This document shows, one piece after another, positions 21,601 through 31,800 of a stretch of 64,000 bases of DNA. The notes beneath the pieces were generated by a model. That model was not told the origin of the DNA. It saw nothing but the letters and a program-made list of their open reading frames with translations, and searched no databases. A program made the position numbers and the translations under genes. The stretch covers positions 343,501 through 407,500 of the forward strand of contig NC_090164.1 of NCBI RefSeq assembly GCF_017916325.1. The letters are read 5' to 3'. Numbering within the stretch: position 1 is the stretch's first letter; each line of letters begins with the position of its first letter. This DNA is from Leishmania martiniquensis. Lineage: Eukaryota; Euglenozoa; Kinetoplastea; Trypanosomatida; Trypanosomatidae.

Positions 21601-23834
21601 AACTCTCTCTGACACAGGAACGACTCCAGGCAGAGCAGGCAGGCCTGCGGCGCCGTGCCGAGGCGACCGAGGAGGAGAGAGAGCGCTTGCAGAAAAGCTT
21701 CTTCACAAGCTTGAAACGGTTTGGGACGCGACCAGGTGGTGACTGTGCCGACGGTGCCTTCGGCCCTGACACGCTCGACGACGTGTGCTTACTCAAAGAG
21801 CTCGTTGCGGGCCGGAGCGGCCCCGAGTTGTCTTCCGACGTGTCAGGCCGACGAGAGCTTCGATACTTGTACGCTTTCGAGAGCATTTACCGCTCCAACA
21901 TCGTAGCCGAAGCGAGGGCAGAATTTCGCAACTTGGCCCGCAGCAGCCAGCTAGAAGCTCGTGACGTGCAGCGGTGTTCCGAGCTGATGCGGACGCAAGA
22001 GGTGGCAAGCGCGCTGCAGGCGAAGCTGGATGCTGCCGTGAGCGAGTCCAAGGCTGCGGAGTCGAGGGCAGTTGCATCACAAGAGCAGGTGGAGACTCTG
22101 ATGGAGGAGCTGGAAAGCTTGCGGCGGCAGACGCTTGAGGTGAAAGTGCAGATGGGCAGCGCCATCTCTGCAGCCCGATTTGCGGAGGCGCAGGTGCGCC
22201 AGCTGCGAATCGAGGCCTACGAAGCCGACACGAAGCACCGCGACCGAGAGCAGAAGCTCCAGTCCGCCGTGGCTGAGGCGCAGAGCGCCACTGCCGCTGC
22301 AGCACGCAGCCAGGGCCTATTTCGCCAGCTGGCGCTGCGCGTGCTGTTGACGTGCGAGGAGGAGCAACGTAGCCTGGTCGAGCATCATCAGACCAGCGAG
22401 CTTCAATCACTGCACCTCTTGGAGATATCTAACCGGCGCGTACTCGATCAGGAGGGCGCCACCCGCAAGTGGCAGTCGCTCTACCGCCGCCGCAGTGAAG
22501 AGGACGCGTCGGCGAGGGCGGGAGACGACGCCGAGAGGCAGCAGCGCATGGACGAGGAGGCGCAGCGCTTGCGTAGCCTTCAGCGCAACAGCGATACACT
22601 CACACGCAGGGAGGATCACCTCGCTGCCGAGCGGGAGCGGCTCGAGCAGCGCATGCTCGACTTTGATAGCTACCAGCGCACGCGGATGGCGGAGCTGTCG
22701 CGGCAGGAGCAGGAGGTGAAGAAATACTTGCTGGAACTGGAGGAGATGGATCAGGGCAAGGTATGCGAGTACGCCGAACGCGAGCGGCACCTTGTGGAGA
22801 TGGCGGAGCGGCTCAGCATGCGGCAGACCCGTATCGGCACCAACGCTCAGGACCTGTTTCAGTCTTTGCTGCAGCGATCTGCGGAGCAGCAGTCGGCGCT
22901 AACAGAGGCGCATGAGGAGCTGGAGCGCGTCAGTCGGCAGCGCGCCAGGTACGTGGCGCGGGAGAGGCATCTCATTGAGCACGCACAGCGCGGCAACGCG
23001 GCTTCCTTGCAGGAGCTTGTAAAGCTCCACGAGGAGTACGTCGAGTCGGAGAAGAAGCAGCTAAGACGGCGAGCTCGCAGACTGGAGAAGGGGGAGACAC
23101 GCAGCAAGAAGCGTATGGCCGAACAGGAGGCGGAAATTCGCCGATACCTACTCGAGATCGAGGAGGAGGATGCTCGCCGAAACGCTCTCTCTCAGCAAGG
23201 CCAGGAGCTAATGCTGGAGGCTGAGGAACGTCTGTCCAAGGCTCAGTTCAAGGAGGCCGCGTTACGCGACCTGGCCCGCCAACTTCACCTCGAGGCGATG
23301 GAATCGGAGGGGCAGGCGCGCACGATGGAGACAACGCTGCGGCGAGAGGAAAAGTCCACTCGCGAGAGGCTCAAGCACCGCAGGGCGGAGCTGGAGCAGC
23401 GGCAGCGGGCTGCCAGCAGCGCCGCCGAGTACCACGAGCGAACCCTACTTGACATGGAGGCGGACTTGTTGGCGATCGTGAACAAGAATAAGGACGCTGA
23501 GCACATCATCAAGACACGCGAGGCGGAAATAAAGCGGCAGAAAATGTACTACATGGATCTCTCGAAGTTGCTGGCCGAGCGCGATGAGATGCTAAGGAAG
23601 GAGCACGCTCTGCGCATCTGTGGGAAGAAAAATGCGGGTTCCCTGGCTAAGGATCTACTCGACGTCAACGACGCTCTACGCAAGCAGGTGGTAATGTGGA
23701 AGCAGAAATTCGACGTCCTCCTCGCAGAAGGCAAGGTGGAGTGTGAAAAGTGCTCGTGGAAGAACAAGCGGGACGTATTGATGTGCATGTGCTGTGGACA
23801 CTCCGGCTTGTTTGAATTGTCGGAGGCGTGCTGA
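18639..23834 (+). CDS. Kinesin with long coiled coil and C-terminal RanBP2-pattern zinc finger
   Basis: A 1731-residue microtubule motor. A low-complexity leader of about 90 residues precedes the motor domain (about 92-440). The P-loop GQTGSGKT lies near 181-188, switch I (NDHSSRSH) near 305-312 and switch II (DLAGSER) near 347-353, so ATPase activity is expected. A very long Glu/Arg/Gln-rich coiled coil follows (about 450-1665). It is broken by a non-coiled segment near 1018-1088, which may be a hinge. The tail has cysteines at 1702, 1705, 1716 and 1719 and Asn1709 in the spacing C-x2-C-x3-N-x6-C-x2-C, the RanBP2/NZF zinc-finger pattern. The motor is N-terminal, so plus-end movement is likely but inferred. 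The kinesin family is not assigned. A second ATG at codon 12 is possible. A long minus-strand open frame inside the coiled coil is a composition artefact. Confidence 0.95.
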   Translation: MLPRELVRSQGMSSGYSSASQPIRPFCPSGIRPTSSAPPLTPLSQNQLHLRNATPLLPRSCASSATASRPSCSVSGSFQPSQSIPSAQDEKVRVAVRCRPPSQTQGEHIDDIVVSMNPSAKEVCLLGQEAAPWRVDMPLWSCPGVALDGSPTASQADVYRALGWPLLQHALDGYNSTLMAYGQTGSGKTYTMMGDRRDGEDGEGAGIIPRMCRDLFHELSNRSFTATSGERLSWEVHVRYVEVYCEKVSDLLNSGASVGIREEITPQSATFALVGARRVKVTATDDLLQALAMGNKWRRTAATKLNDHSSRSHAIFVIELTEVISFTEPDGTVVSAPSKSLGIRLVDLAGSERVSETGVQGQKLKEVKDINLSLFTLGCVIECLSDPKRRGIKPPYRDSVLTKLLRDAFGGNSKTTMICTIGPCEAQRSQTLQTLHYAAKASHVMNRPRVREDPSAMELRRANEELMLLRRQLDEAQRNGTHYESIEAELREANLRLRREQKDARMRRQVMERREAELAARLRELEDQREAYEAQMQALEAEADRARAEQEKREGELRRAHELAADYARDRLKEMEDQCVSVEAALRSKEEELVGKQRAIEERMRAAEASSRCRIDELQRQQKALEEALKEKERLVSLHEREMRRKCKEAEEELRSVEKRNSEIEEEWSARVKALETTAKQREEEVAQRIREAQEAQCKAEAAVRRKEEEIQRKWIEAENEARRLQSEAAAKEAELNWRMQEANRKAEQREEELNERLRKTEYELKRRERETAQQLLEAEALRHAAELQSEASRAKERTIEEAHNIRAESLQALEVQFQQREEELRKQFDEVMQMKRGWSEQHTDQQRRLQVEYEAAMQAVKRWESDVSQREMELRRQNDALASKLRAQEMELEKQQMALLADKNEFETAMHRDRRAMLRRREEMQLDQDRNEVDCRMRQDKLRQWETELNDRRAELESTHKEREAALRQKEVALVALQDVVMAKEAELSLTQERLQAEQAGLRRRAEATEEERERLQKSFFTSLKRFGTRPGGDCADGAFGPDTLDDVCLLKELVAGRSGPELSSDVSGRRELRYLYAFESIYRSNIVAEARAEFRNLARSSQLEARDVQRCSELMRTQEVASALQAKLDAAVSESKAAESRAVASQEQVETLMEELESLRRQTLEVKVQMGSAISAARFAEAQVRQLRIEAYEADTKHRDREQKLQSAVAEAQSATAAAARSQGLFRQLALRVLLTCEEEQRSLVEHHQTSELQSLHLLEISNRRVLDQEGATRKWQSLYRRRSEEDASARAGDDAERQQRMDEEAQRLRSLQRNSDTLTRREDHLAAERERLEQRMLDFDSYQRTRMAELSRQEQEVKKYLLELEEMDQGKVCEYAERERHLVEMAERLSMRQTRIGTNAQDLFQSLLQRSAEQQSALTEAHEELERVSRQRARYVARERHLIEHAQRGNAASLQELVKLHEEYVESEKKQLRRRARRLEKGETRSKKRMAEQEAEIRRYLLEIEEEDARRNALSQQGQELMLEAEERLSKAQFKEAALRDLARQLHLEAMESEGQARTMETTLRREEKSTRERLKHRRAELEQRQRAASSAAEYHERTLLDMEADLLAIVNKNKDAEHIIKTREAEIKRQKMYYMDLSKLLAERDEMLRKEHALRICGKKNAGSLAKDLLDVNDALRKQVVMWKQKFDVLLAEGKVECEKCSWKNKRDVLMCMCCGHSGLFELSEAC

Positions 23835-25976
23835 CGTGGGTACGCCTTTTTCTTCCCCGCTCTCGCTCTCCGATAGATATCCTCCGCTTTCACGTTCGCA
23901 TACATGTCATTGGCGTTGCTGAATGCCTTGAGCGTTCCCCATGCCTTTTCGAACATTTCGCGATGACCCCGGCCGGCTAGCCGCAGAACAGCACACACAG
24001 CTATGATGCGACTTCGAGGCGGAAGGGATTGGGCAGATAAGGGGGAGGATCACAATGGAGGGCGCCTCGCGCTCTCATCGCTTCTTCATCTATGCCTCCG
24101 TTGCATCCTCTATGGTGGACATCGGGGGGGAGGGGGGAAGATGGTGGATTGCTTCGGCTCTCTGTCCGCCTGTGCACAAGGCCAACTCGCCGCTGCACGG
24201 CTTCTCTCTTCCATATGAATGTTCCTCTCTTCCCCTTCATGAATCCCTATGCGTGAAACTTCCCTTTTCCCCCCTCTCCCTCTCCTTGGCGTCTCGTGCT
24301 GCTAGCGTCTCGGCGACACGGCCGCCCGCCGCCTTTCTCTATGATTCGGTACGCGATACTTTTCACCTTTGCATGCGCATTGCTTCTTTATCCTCTCTTG
24401 TCCCGCACCCCCTCTCTCTCTGCTTCTGCAGCGATGCTTGCCGGCGAGCGACAGGCTCGCCCTAGAGTCGCTCACGAAAGGCGTGCCTAGAGGCATGGCA
24501 AGCCGCTCTTGCCGCACTTCTTGGAGCAATCCTAAGCTGATCGGGTATGTGTGCGTGCTGCTCTGCCCCCTTTTTTATGCGCGTGTGCATTCGCGCAGAG
24601 GATGGTTTCTATTGGTGGCGTCTACACGCATGTGAGGTGTTTCGCCCTTCTTTTTTGGCGTCCCTCCTCTCCTCCTCCAGTTATTTGTGTTCCCTCTGCG
24701 CTTTTTTTCCCTTTCTAATCTCTGTGTCTGGTGGCTGGTTGTCATGTCTCTCACTCGAAGAAGAGGCGGCCTGGTGACTTGCCGCCGATGTGTGCGCCGC
24801 TGCTTCGAACGTTGTCCACGTCGTTCGCCCCTTTCTTCTTCCTCATCCCTTTACAGGCCCTTGCCCCACCCAAGAGCCGACTCTCTGCGTTTGTTCCCTC
24901 CTCTCCCTCCCCCTCGAAGCGTGTAGATGGAGCTTGCCCCCCCTCCCTCCCTCGTACCCAGTAGGCGTGCACATCCAAGTACACGCATAGGCTCGGTGTT
25001 TCGCTGCCTAGGGGCGTTTTCTATGACGTCCGCCCTCACCTTCACTTCCTGAGTCTCCTCTTTCGCGCATTGGAGCTTCACATCGATTGGTTGAGAGGTG
25101 CGAAGGGCGTGAGAGGCGGGTTGTGTGTGGAGTGAGCGGCGCGACACTTGCGCAGATCGAGGCTTTGATTTCCCTCCAGTCCTGTGCAGGAGTACGAGAC
25201 TCTTTGCCTGCCTCATACCTACACGCGCTCACGCACGCGTCCTCTTTCCCGCTCTTATGAGACCTCTCTCTCTCCCTCACCCCTCCCATGCGTGCCGCGG
25301 TCTCGGTGAGAGGTAACAGAGTCGCAGAGTAGCCTTGAGGCGATGATGAGGTCTGCCTGGCGTCCCCTCAAGAGAAGGTGAGGCTTTCTCTTCCCAGCGA
25401 GGCGCGCCCGTCATATCACTCACACATGCTTAGGTGCTGCTCGCCACCTCTCCTTTCTTTCTCCTCCGCCACTTTCCGTTTCCCTTGCGTCTCTTTTCGC
25501 GCTGCCGAGAGGGGCCCCGCTCACCTTGCTGCCGTTAGTGTCCGCAGACCTTCTATACCTCCGCTCTTCTCTCCTGCTGCCCGAGGCAGCAGCAGCGGCG
25601 CTACACACTGCCGAGGTGGCCAACCGTCGAGAGGTAGAAGGCGACGCGCGTGCCACCATGACGCATAATAAAGAAGAGCGCACATGTTTTTTCCCCTTTT
25701 CATGTGGCGGCGGCCTCTGATACTGAGCTTCGTCCTTTTCTTTCCACTTCTCCTGTGGCGTTTCCCTGACCTTTTCAAGCCTCTTTGGTGTACCCACCCG
25801 TCGAGGCAGTCTACTTCAGATCCCCGGCTGCTTCTTTCTCACATCCACACATCCACAGAAAGTTGCAGCACCACAAAGAGTTCCTACGGATCCCTTCCTC
25901 TCTCCCAGTACCCCCCCCACACACACGCCCGCATTATTGGGCTCGGCGTGTTTTCTGCTCAGGCAGCTCCGTCATC
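23835..25976. other. Intergenic region
   Basis: About 2.1 kb of mixed TC-rich and GC-rich DNA. A G-rich patch lies at 24124-24141. No gene is convincing. The frame of the next gene is open from 25785 but has no ATG before 25977. Confidence 0.5.
25728..25779 (+). promoter_or_regulatory. Predicted trans-splice acceptor for the 25977 gene
   Basis: A T/C-rich tract ends at AG 25778-25779, about 200 bases before the preferred ATG. Pattern-based. Confidence 0.35.
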
Positions 25977-27611
25977 ATGCATTACAGCGCGTCTACGCAG
26001 CGACTCCTCGATGAGCTTGCTGCGCGAGAGCGACGAGTCCTGCAGCAGCTGTGTGAGCTCTCTGGTATGAACCAGTCTCCTATCGCGCCTAGCCGTTCCT
26101 ATGCGAGTTTGCCAGTGACGCCGGAGCGATTGAACACTGTGTCCCCGCACCCTGCACCATCTGCACCCCTATCGCTGCTGCCTTCCTCACCCTCCGCTGT
26201 CATTGAGCGTGAAGATTATCACGAGGAGAAGCCGTCGTGTCGCGAACGAGGCAAGAACCACCTTGACGCTCACTTCACCTCGCGCGGGGCTACGGAGAAC
26301 CTAGAGCGAGACCTTCAGCGTCTTCAATACCTACTGCGGCACAGCCCGCTGATCGGGGTGCCGCCGGTGCTCATGGGCGCAGGCCACGAGAACGGCTCAG
26401 AGGCGACTGGCGCTCAGAAGCCACTACATCGCTTGATGGCGGACGGAGAGGGCGGCGCCGCAGCGGTGCATGAAAAAAGGACACGTGGGGCGCGCGGGCC
26501 TAACTTGAGCGCATCCCCGGTGACACCAGAGGTGAAGCGCGACCGCCGAGAGGCTCATGCCTACTTTGCTCCGCCGCCGCCTCTAGCATCGCTACCATCG
26601 CACTCGGGGATGTCGCCGCGGCCGCCAAGCGGTGGCTCCGCTTCACCGACACAGCGCAGTTCGGTGCTGGATATGGGCGAGGAGCTGGGCGATGCGGATA
26701 TGACTCCCGCCAGTGACGCTCTGACGCCTTTTGCAGAGGCTGCTGCTGGTGCAGTCTGCGGCGGTGCAGAGGAGAAGCGTAGAAGGACGAGTGCTGCCAT
26801 GCCCACGGAGCGGCCCTCAGCGAAGACTCTTGGCGCTGTGCAAGTGCGTCCTTACCGCGACTCGGACGACACTGTGTCGAGTGAGGAGTACGATCGGCAG
26901 CCCGCCGTGCCTGCGGCCGCCTCTTCCACTGGCGCGTGGCAGCGCTCTCCAGTTCGGTGGTTTTCTTCTGCCGCTGCTGCGGCCTCAGCCTCGAACTCCG
27001 CACCCCCACACGATGGGCGCGAGAAGGCGGAGGAGGTGGAGATGCTGTGCGCGTCTGCGTTGGACACGTGGGCCGCGCATCGCTCGGCGCATCAGCAGGC
27101 ACGGGGAGTGACACATTTCAACTCAGCCTCTATGGCGACCTCGCTACCGCTGAAGGAGAGATTGTCTCGGGCTTTGCATCCATCTCGGTCACCGTCTCAC
27201 TCGGAGGTACAACACAATCTTCACGCACCTCCACACCCAGCTCTGCCAAGCACCAGCCCGCCCCCGCGCGTGCCAGGGCCGTCCTCGTTTCCGCTTGGCC
27301 GAAACTGTCAGGCAGGCGCCTCCACTGCCGAGCCCACCTCCCCGATGCCTGCGCTTGGCGAGGACGGAGCTGCGCCGCCCTTCGCTGCCACATCTCCGAG
27401 GCACACTGTGACGCCGCAGCCCCGCGTGCACAGCAGGGGCGGGCAGCACGGCAACAGAGCATCGGTGGAGGCACAAGCACCTCGCGCTGCAGCCACCTCG
27501 CCGCTTGGTGCCATGCAAACGGCCTCGTGGTATGCGCTAAAGGCGTTCTACGCCCGGCAGTCCGACACCGGCGCCTTGCTCACGCCGTTACGCGAAATGG
27601 ACTTAGCGTAG
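25977..27611 (+). CDS. Hypothetical disordered protein with N-terminal helix
   Basis: A 544-residue protein I do not recognise. Residues 1-30 form a probable amphipathic or coiled-coil helix (leucines in LLDELAARERRVLQQL). A second helix-like part lies around 95-125. Most of the remainder is Ser/Pro/Ala-rich and disordered, with many SP and TP dipeptides that could be proline-directed phosphosites. A short ordered-looking C-terminus (about 515-544) contains WYALKAFYARQ. No membrane segment is seen. The frame runs upstream to 25785 only from a GTG, and that part reads like UTR, so the ATG at 25977 is chosen. A SIDER2-like copy begins about 390 bases after the stop. A cytoskeletal or centrosomal linker role is possible but not supported directly. 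Confidence 0.75.
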   Translation: MHYSASTQRLLDELAARERRVLQQLCELSGMNQSPIAPSRSYASLPVTPERLNTVSPHPAPSAPLSLLPSSPSAVIEREDYHEEKPSCRERGKNHLDAHFTSRGATENLERDLQRLQYLLRHSPLIGVPPVLMGAGHENGSEATGAQKPLHRLMADGEGGAAAVHEKRTRGARGPNLSASPVTPEVKRDRREAHAYFAPPPPLASLPSHSGMSPRPPSGGSASPTQRSSVLDMGEELGDADMTPASDALTPFAEAAAGAVCGGAEEKRRRTSAAMPTERPSAKTLGAVQVRPYRDSDDTVSSEEYDRQPAVPAAASSTGAWQRSPVRWFSSAAAAASASNSAPPHDGREKAEEVEMLCASALDTWAAHRSAHQQARGVTHFNSASMATSLPLKERLSRALHPSRSPSHSEVQHNLHAPPHPALPSTSPPPRVPGPSSFPLGRNCQAGASTAEPTSPMPALGEDGAAPPFAATSPRHTVTPQPRVHSRGGQHGNRASVEAQAPRAAATSPLGAMQTASWYALKAFYARQSDTGALLTPLREMDLA

Positions 27612-27999
27612 CAGGGGAAGTGCAGACGGGGTGCAACGGCAACACATGAAGACTGAAAGCGTCGCCGTTTGGCTGCGTTTTCCTGCACTTGCAGATGAGG
27701 AGGGAGCTGCTCCGCAAGCAGCGCCGACCTCCTGCGGCCTGCTTTACTACCGCATCTCCAGCGATTCATGGTGATGCTGTCGCTGTAGAGACCTTCATAG
27801 ACGGGAATACATGTCTGCTTCTTCAGTCGAACGAGAACGGGGCGCACGTGCCTGCACGCCCGCCAATGGCGTTTGCTCGCCTTTGAGGCCAAGCGCTCTC
27901 TCACAGACTCCGCAAAATCATTTCTTCTCGGTTGCAGTTCGAAAACGATTTTTTTTCTGCTCGTTAGCTTACCCTTTCCGGCAACAGAGGAGGACACTG
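27612..27999. other. Short 3' UTR before SIDER2-like copy 3
   Basis: About 390 bases without a gene, leading into the third SIDER2-like copy. Confidence 0.5.
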
Positions 28000-28380
28000 C
28001 AGTGCGTGCCGCCTCTCATGGGCGCCGTGCGTCCACTCTGCTTGGAGAAGCCGAGCAGCCCCCTCCCCCCTCCACTCTCCTATTCCCCGCCAAATGCCGA
28101 GCTGCTTCCCGTGGAGACGGTGGACATGCGCGTGTCATTCATACGCTAGGCGGCTTGTCGACGCGGCGGGAGTGCGTCGGACCCGGCCCCTGCTGCCTAC
28201 TGGTGTGTGGAGCGTGTGCCATGGCGAGGGGTGCGCCCGGCGGTGGCGTGCGACGCGTGGGCTGGCTAGCGTTCGAGGCAGAGGGCGTGCACAGGTGCGT
28301 ACTACCTGTGGTGAGCCCCACGCGCGATGGCGTGTGTGGGGGGCCGGCAGGGGATGAGAGTTGGGCGGATGCGCTCCCAT
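28000..28380 (+). mobile_element. SIDER2-like retroposon relic, copy 3 (shorter)
   Basis: Matches copies 1 and 2 from CAGTGCGTGCC at 28000. It is base-for-base identical to copy 1 up to 28368 by visual comparison, then drifts over about 12 bases and ends. It lacks the first ~10 and last ~70 bases of the longer copies. It lies in sense in the presumed 3' UTR of the 25977 gene. Confidence 0.62.
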
Positions 28381-28827
28381 CGGAGGGGACCAGCGGGTGA
28401 GCGGCAAAGGACGGAAGAAACAAAGAGAGATGCTTCTGCGTTTCTCTTTCAGTGCTCGCTCATGGGCGACTGGCCGTTGGACCTGCACCGCCTTTCATGG
28501 GCTTCGAGCCGCCATTTTCGGAATAGAGAAGGCGCACCGCGTACCCCACTCGCCTGTCGTTAGCAGTTCCACTCGGGCCTCTGTACTTCCCCTCTCCTCC
28601 TCCCTTTTTCTCTTGTGTTTTCTCACGCATAGGCAGAGGAGTCGACAAGTTTGTGCGCAGTCGAAGAGGCGGAGAGCCGTCTGACTGCAAAGCACAGGCG
28701 AAAGGGGACCGTGAGCCATATCAGCGAAGTCTGCTGCTTTCCCCCTTACGGAAGTGAGTATTCATTAGCACAGTTGCAAGAAGAGCACCAGTACTAACTG
28801 TGCGAGTGGGTCGTGCTGTCACTAAGC
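28381..28827. other. 5' intergenic region of the 28828 gene
   Basis: About 450 bases with a pyrimidine-rich tract at 28578-28622. No gene is seen. Confidence 0.5.
28585..28632 (+). promoter_or_regulatory. Predicted trans-splice acceptor for the 28828 gene
   Basis: A T/C tract at 28585-28625 is followed by AG at 28631-28632, about 195 bases before the ATG. The tract and AG are clean; usage is inferred. Confidence 0.45.
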
Positions 28828-31800
28828 ATGGATGACTCGTGCGCGCCGTCAGCTGCTGCGCTAGCGGCGCCGACGCAGGTGGAGGTGAAGTTCGCAAGCG
28901 ACGACGCGGCGGTGCCGTCCCCTAAGGCACTAATCGGCACCACTGACGAAGGTGGTCGCGCTCCCCGTAACCGCGAAAGCCGGCGCATTCAATTCCTCGA
29001 TGACGGCAAACTCTTCGAGGGCCACTTCACCGTCCAGTCGCGCAATCTGAAGAGCATCATCCAGTATCTGGTGGACAGGCAAAATGAGCAGGATGTCGTC
29101 ATCGGAGATTTGCAGAAGCAAGTGCACCTGCTGCGCCATCGCCACCTCAAAGCGAAGCAGCGGGCGGCGGGGGATGGCGGAAGGCTGCTGCTGGCTAACG
29201 TGGCCTCTGGCGAGCCCTCTGCCGGGCATGATGTCGGAGGCCGCGTGAAGCGTATTGAACAGTTCCTACAGCTTTGGGGCGTGCGCCTCGCCGATGTTGC
29301 GGAGCTGGTCGCGGAGCACGGCGATCCCGTCATCACCCCCGACGCATACACCTCGTACCTAGTGGATCTGCCGGCGTTTCGCTTCACTCGTAGCGAGGCT
29401 CGTGCTTTCACGGTGAGTGCCAGTCAGCAGCCCGTTGTAAACGCTGCTGCCGCCGCAAGCGACACGGCAGCGCGTCGGCGCAACAACACACCAAGGCCGG
29501 AGACGGCTTCAGCTGGCTCCTCCTCGGATCCCGACGGGAGGTACGATGATAGAGCTACTAAGGCGGCGCTCGAGAAGGCAAATGCTGCGCTCAAGAAGGC
29601 AGAGACGCTCTTAGAAGAGCTGCGCAGCGTTTCTGCACGGGTACCACTGCCACCCTCCTCCAAGTCCCTTCGAGCGGACGGTTCGGCGCCGGATCCGGTC
29701 AAGAGAAGCACTGGCGGTGGCGGTAGCGACAACAGTGGCAGCGGTGGCGCTGGTGGCCGCAGTGGTGGCGGCGACGGTGGCGGAAGCGCAGTGGACCACG
29801 AGGCTCGCGCAGAGATCGAGGAGCTAGGCGACTACGTGATGCGCCGCTTCCAGGAGCTGGAGGCGCAGTCGATCATGACAGCAGCATCGGTGGCCAGGGC
29901 CACTGCCGCGCCGCGAGTGGAGAAAGTTGGTGGAAGCTCCGGCAACAGTGGAGGCGGATGTGGGGCTGCGGCTGGCAAGGCTGCCTCAGCGCGCCCCAAG
30001 CATGCGCCAGCGAAAAAGTCGGCCGCGAACGCCAACTCGCCCACGCGCGAACAGGGACCTCCTCCGGCGCCGCATATGGTATCTGCTGATGTGGTCGATA
30101 CCGTTGCCCGCGAGGATGCTGCGATGTCTCTGGACCTGCTAGAGGAGCTGGAGGCGACGATGGAGCGGCGCTTCAAGGAGGTGAATAGCGTCCTTGCCAA
30201 AATTGCGGTGCGCACTGTTTCCCTGGCGAAGAACAACACGGGCGGGCCGTCTTCTGCAGCCGAGCCTGAAAAGCAGCAACAGCGGCCTGGCTCGGCGTCG
30301 TCTTTGAGGAGTGGAACAAGCAAGTCACGATCGCCGCACGCTGACAAGCGGGCCGGGAAGAATGCCGAGGCGAAGCCGATCGGGGAGGATACCGCGGGGG
30401 AGGTGGAGGAGTCCCGCGTGCCTGCGTCTGCGTCTCCAATGCCACCTTCCACCTCCAAAGTGTCTCGCCCAAGTAAAGGCAAATCAAAGAAGATCGCCAG
30501 CGATCTTGCGGGACCTCTTCTTCCAAGTGCCGGGATCGATCATGTGGCTAGGGAGGAGACGGCGGCCCTCTCAGATCGACTCAGCGACCTCGAGGAGGAG
30601 TTGCTGCAGAGGTGGCAGGCGATGGATGAGCGACTGTGCATCATAGGCAGAGCCTCCATGAAGCAGGCAGCGACTAACCCCGCCGCAGGGCCAGGCGGCA
30701 CTGCTGTGACGGCGGTGAACCGCGCCCCTGTAGTGGACCGCAAAGCCCGAGAGGACGCCGCCCTTTCCCTCATGCGACTCCAGCAGCTGGAGAGGGAGCT
30801 GGCGCAGCTAAAACGGCAGTGGTGCTCCGATGGCGGCTCCGCCAGGCCTGCCGCTGGCAGCGCTGAGCCGGTCACCGTCGGGAACGAACCGCAATTCGCC
30901 ATGCCGATCGTATCCACGGGGCCGAGTGTGCCCCTGCGAGACACGTATGGCAGCAAGGTTGCAGATCTCGAGAAGGAGGTGGAGCAGAGAATGGCTGATG
31001 TAAATCAGGCTATCGCGCAGTTGAGAGTCGGGACCATGACACTAACGCGCGACCTCGGCGCTGCTGGCTTGGCAGCAGAAGCCACGGCTGGCAGTGTTCC
31101 AGCAGCCGCGCTCTCCGATCTCCACACGCTGGCGTGGATGAATTCCTCGGCAGCGCCGGCGGAGGGCAATGCAATTTTGCCAGACCAGCCGCAAACGCAT
31201 CGATCCGCTGTCGCTTCACCCTCTGCGTCATCAGCGCAAAGCCACCTCATCTTACGTGCTGTGGATGAAGAGCTTCCTCCTGCAGCCACAGAGTGCGGCT
31301 TGCCGAAAGCGGACTCACCGCAACCCGACGCGGCGCTTCAGTTGCTGGGCTCATTCGGCTACCGCAAAAGCTCTGACATTGATCGCGTCTCTGCTAACCC
31401 GGTGGGCGGCACCTCCCCGGGGCCGAAACGCATGACTGTCAGCCGCCTACGCGCGCCCGACGCTCCAACGTTCGGCTCCCTTCTTGTACAGCGCGCTGTC
31501 GTGGACCTGCCGGCAAACACTACGGTAGCCGCTGCAGAGGAGGGTGCCAATGCGGCAGGTAGGCACTTTTCTGTGGGTAGTGGCGCCGCTGCTGCCACAA
31601 CTCTTACTGCAGATGCACGGTGCGAAGTAACCGCTGCAGGTAAATCTTCATACCTAGAAAGACACCCCTTCTCCGTCTCGCCTCCTCCTGGGGCTTCAAA
31701 GGGCAGCAAGCGCGTGCGAATGTCAGACGTGAGGGGCGAGTCACCGGCACCACAGAGCTCGGCACTTCAGCATCGCCACGAGACTCGTGGCCACACTGAA

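Noticed and set aside
7711..28380. Conserved short open frames inside the three SIDER2-like copies
   Set aside because: They are identical only because the DNA is identical; frames on both strands are equally kept and composition is not protein-like.
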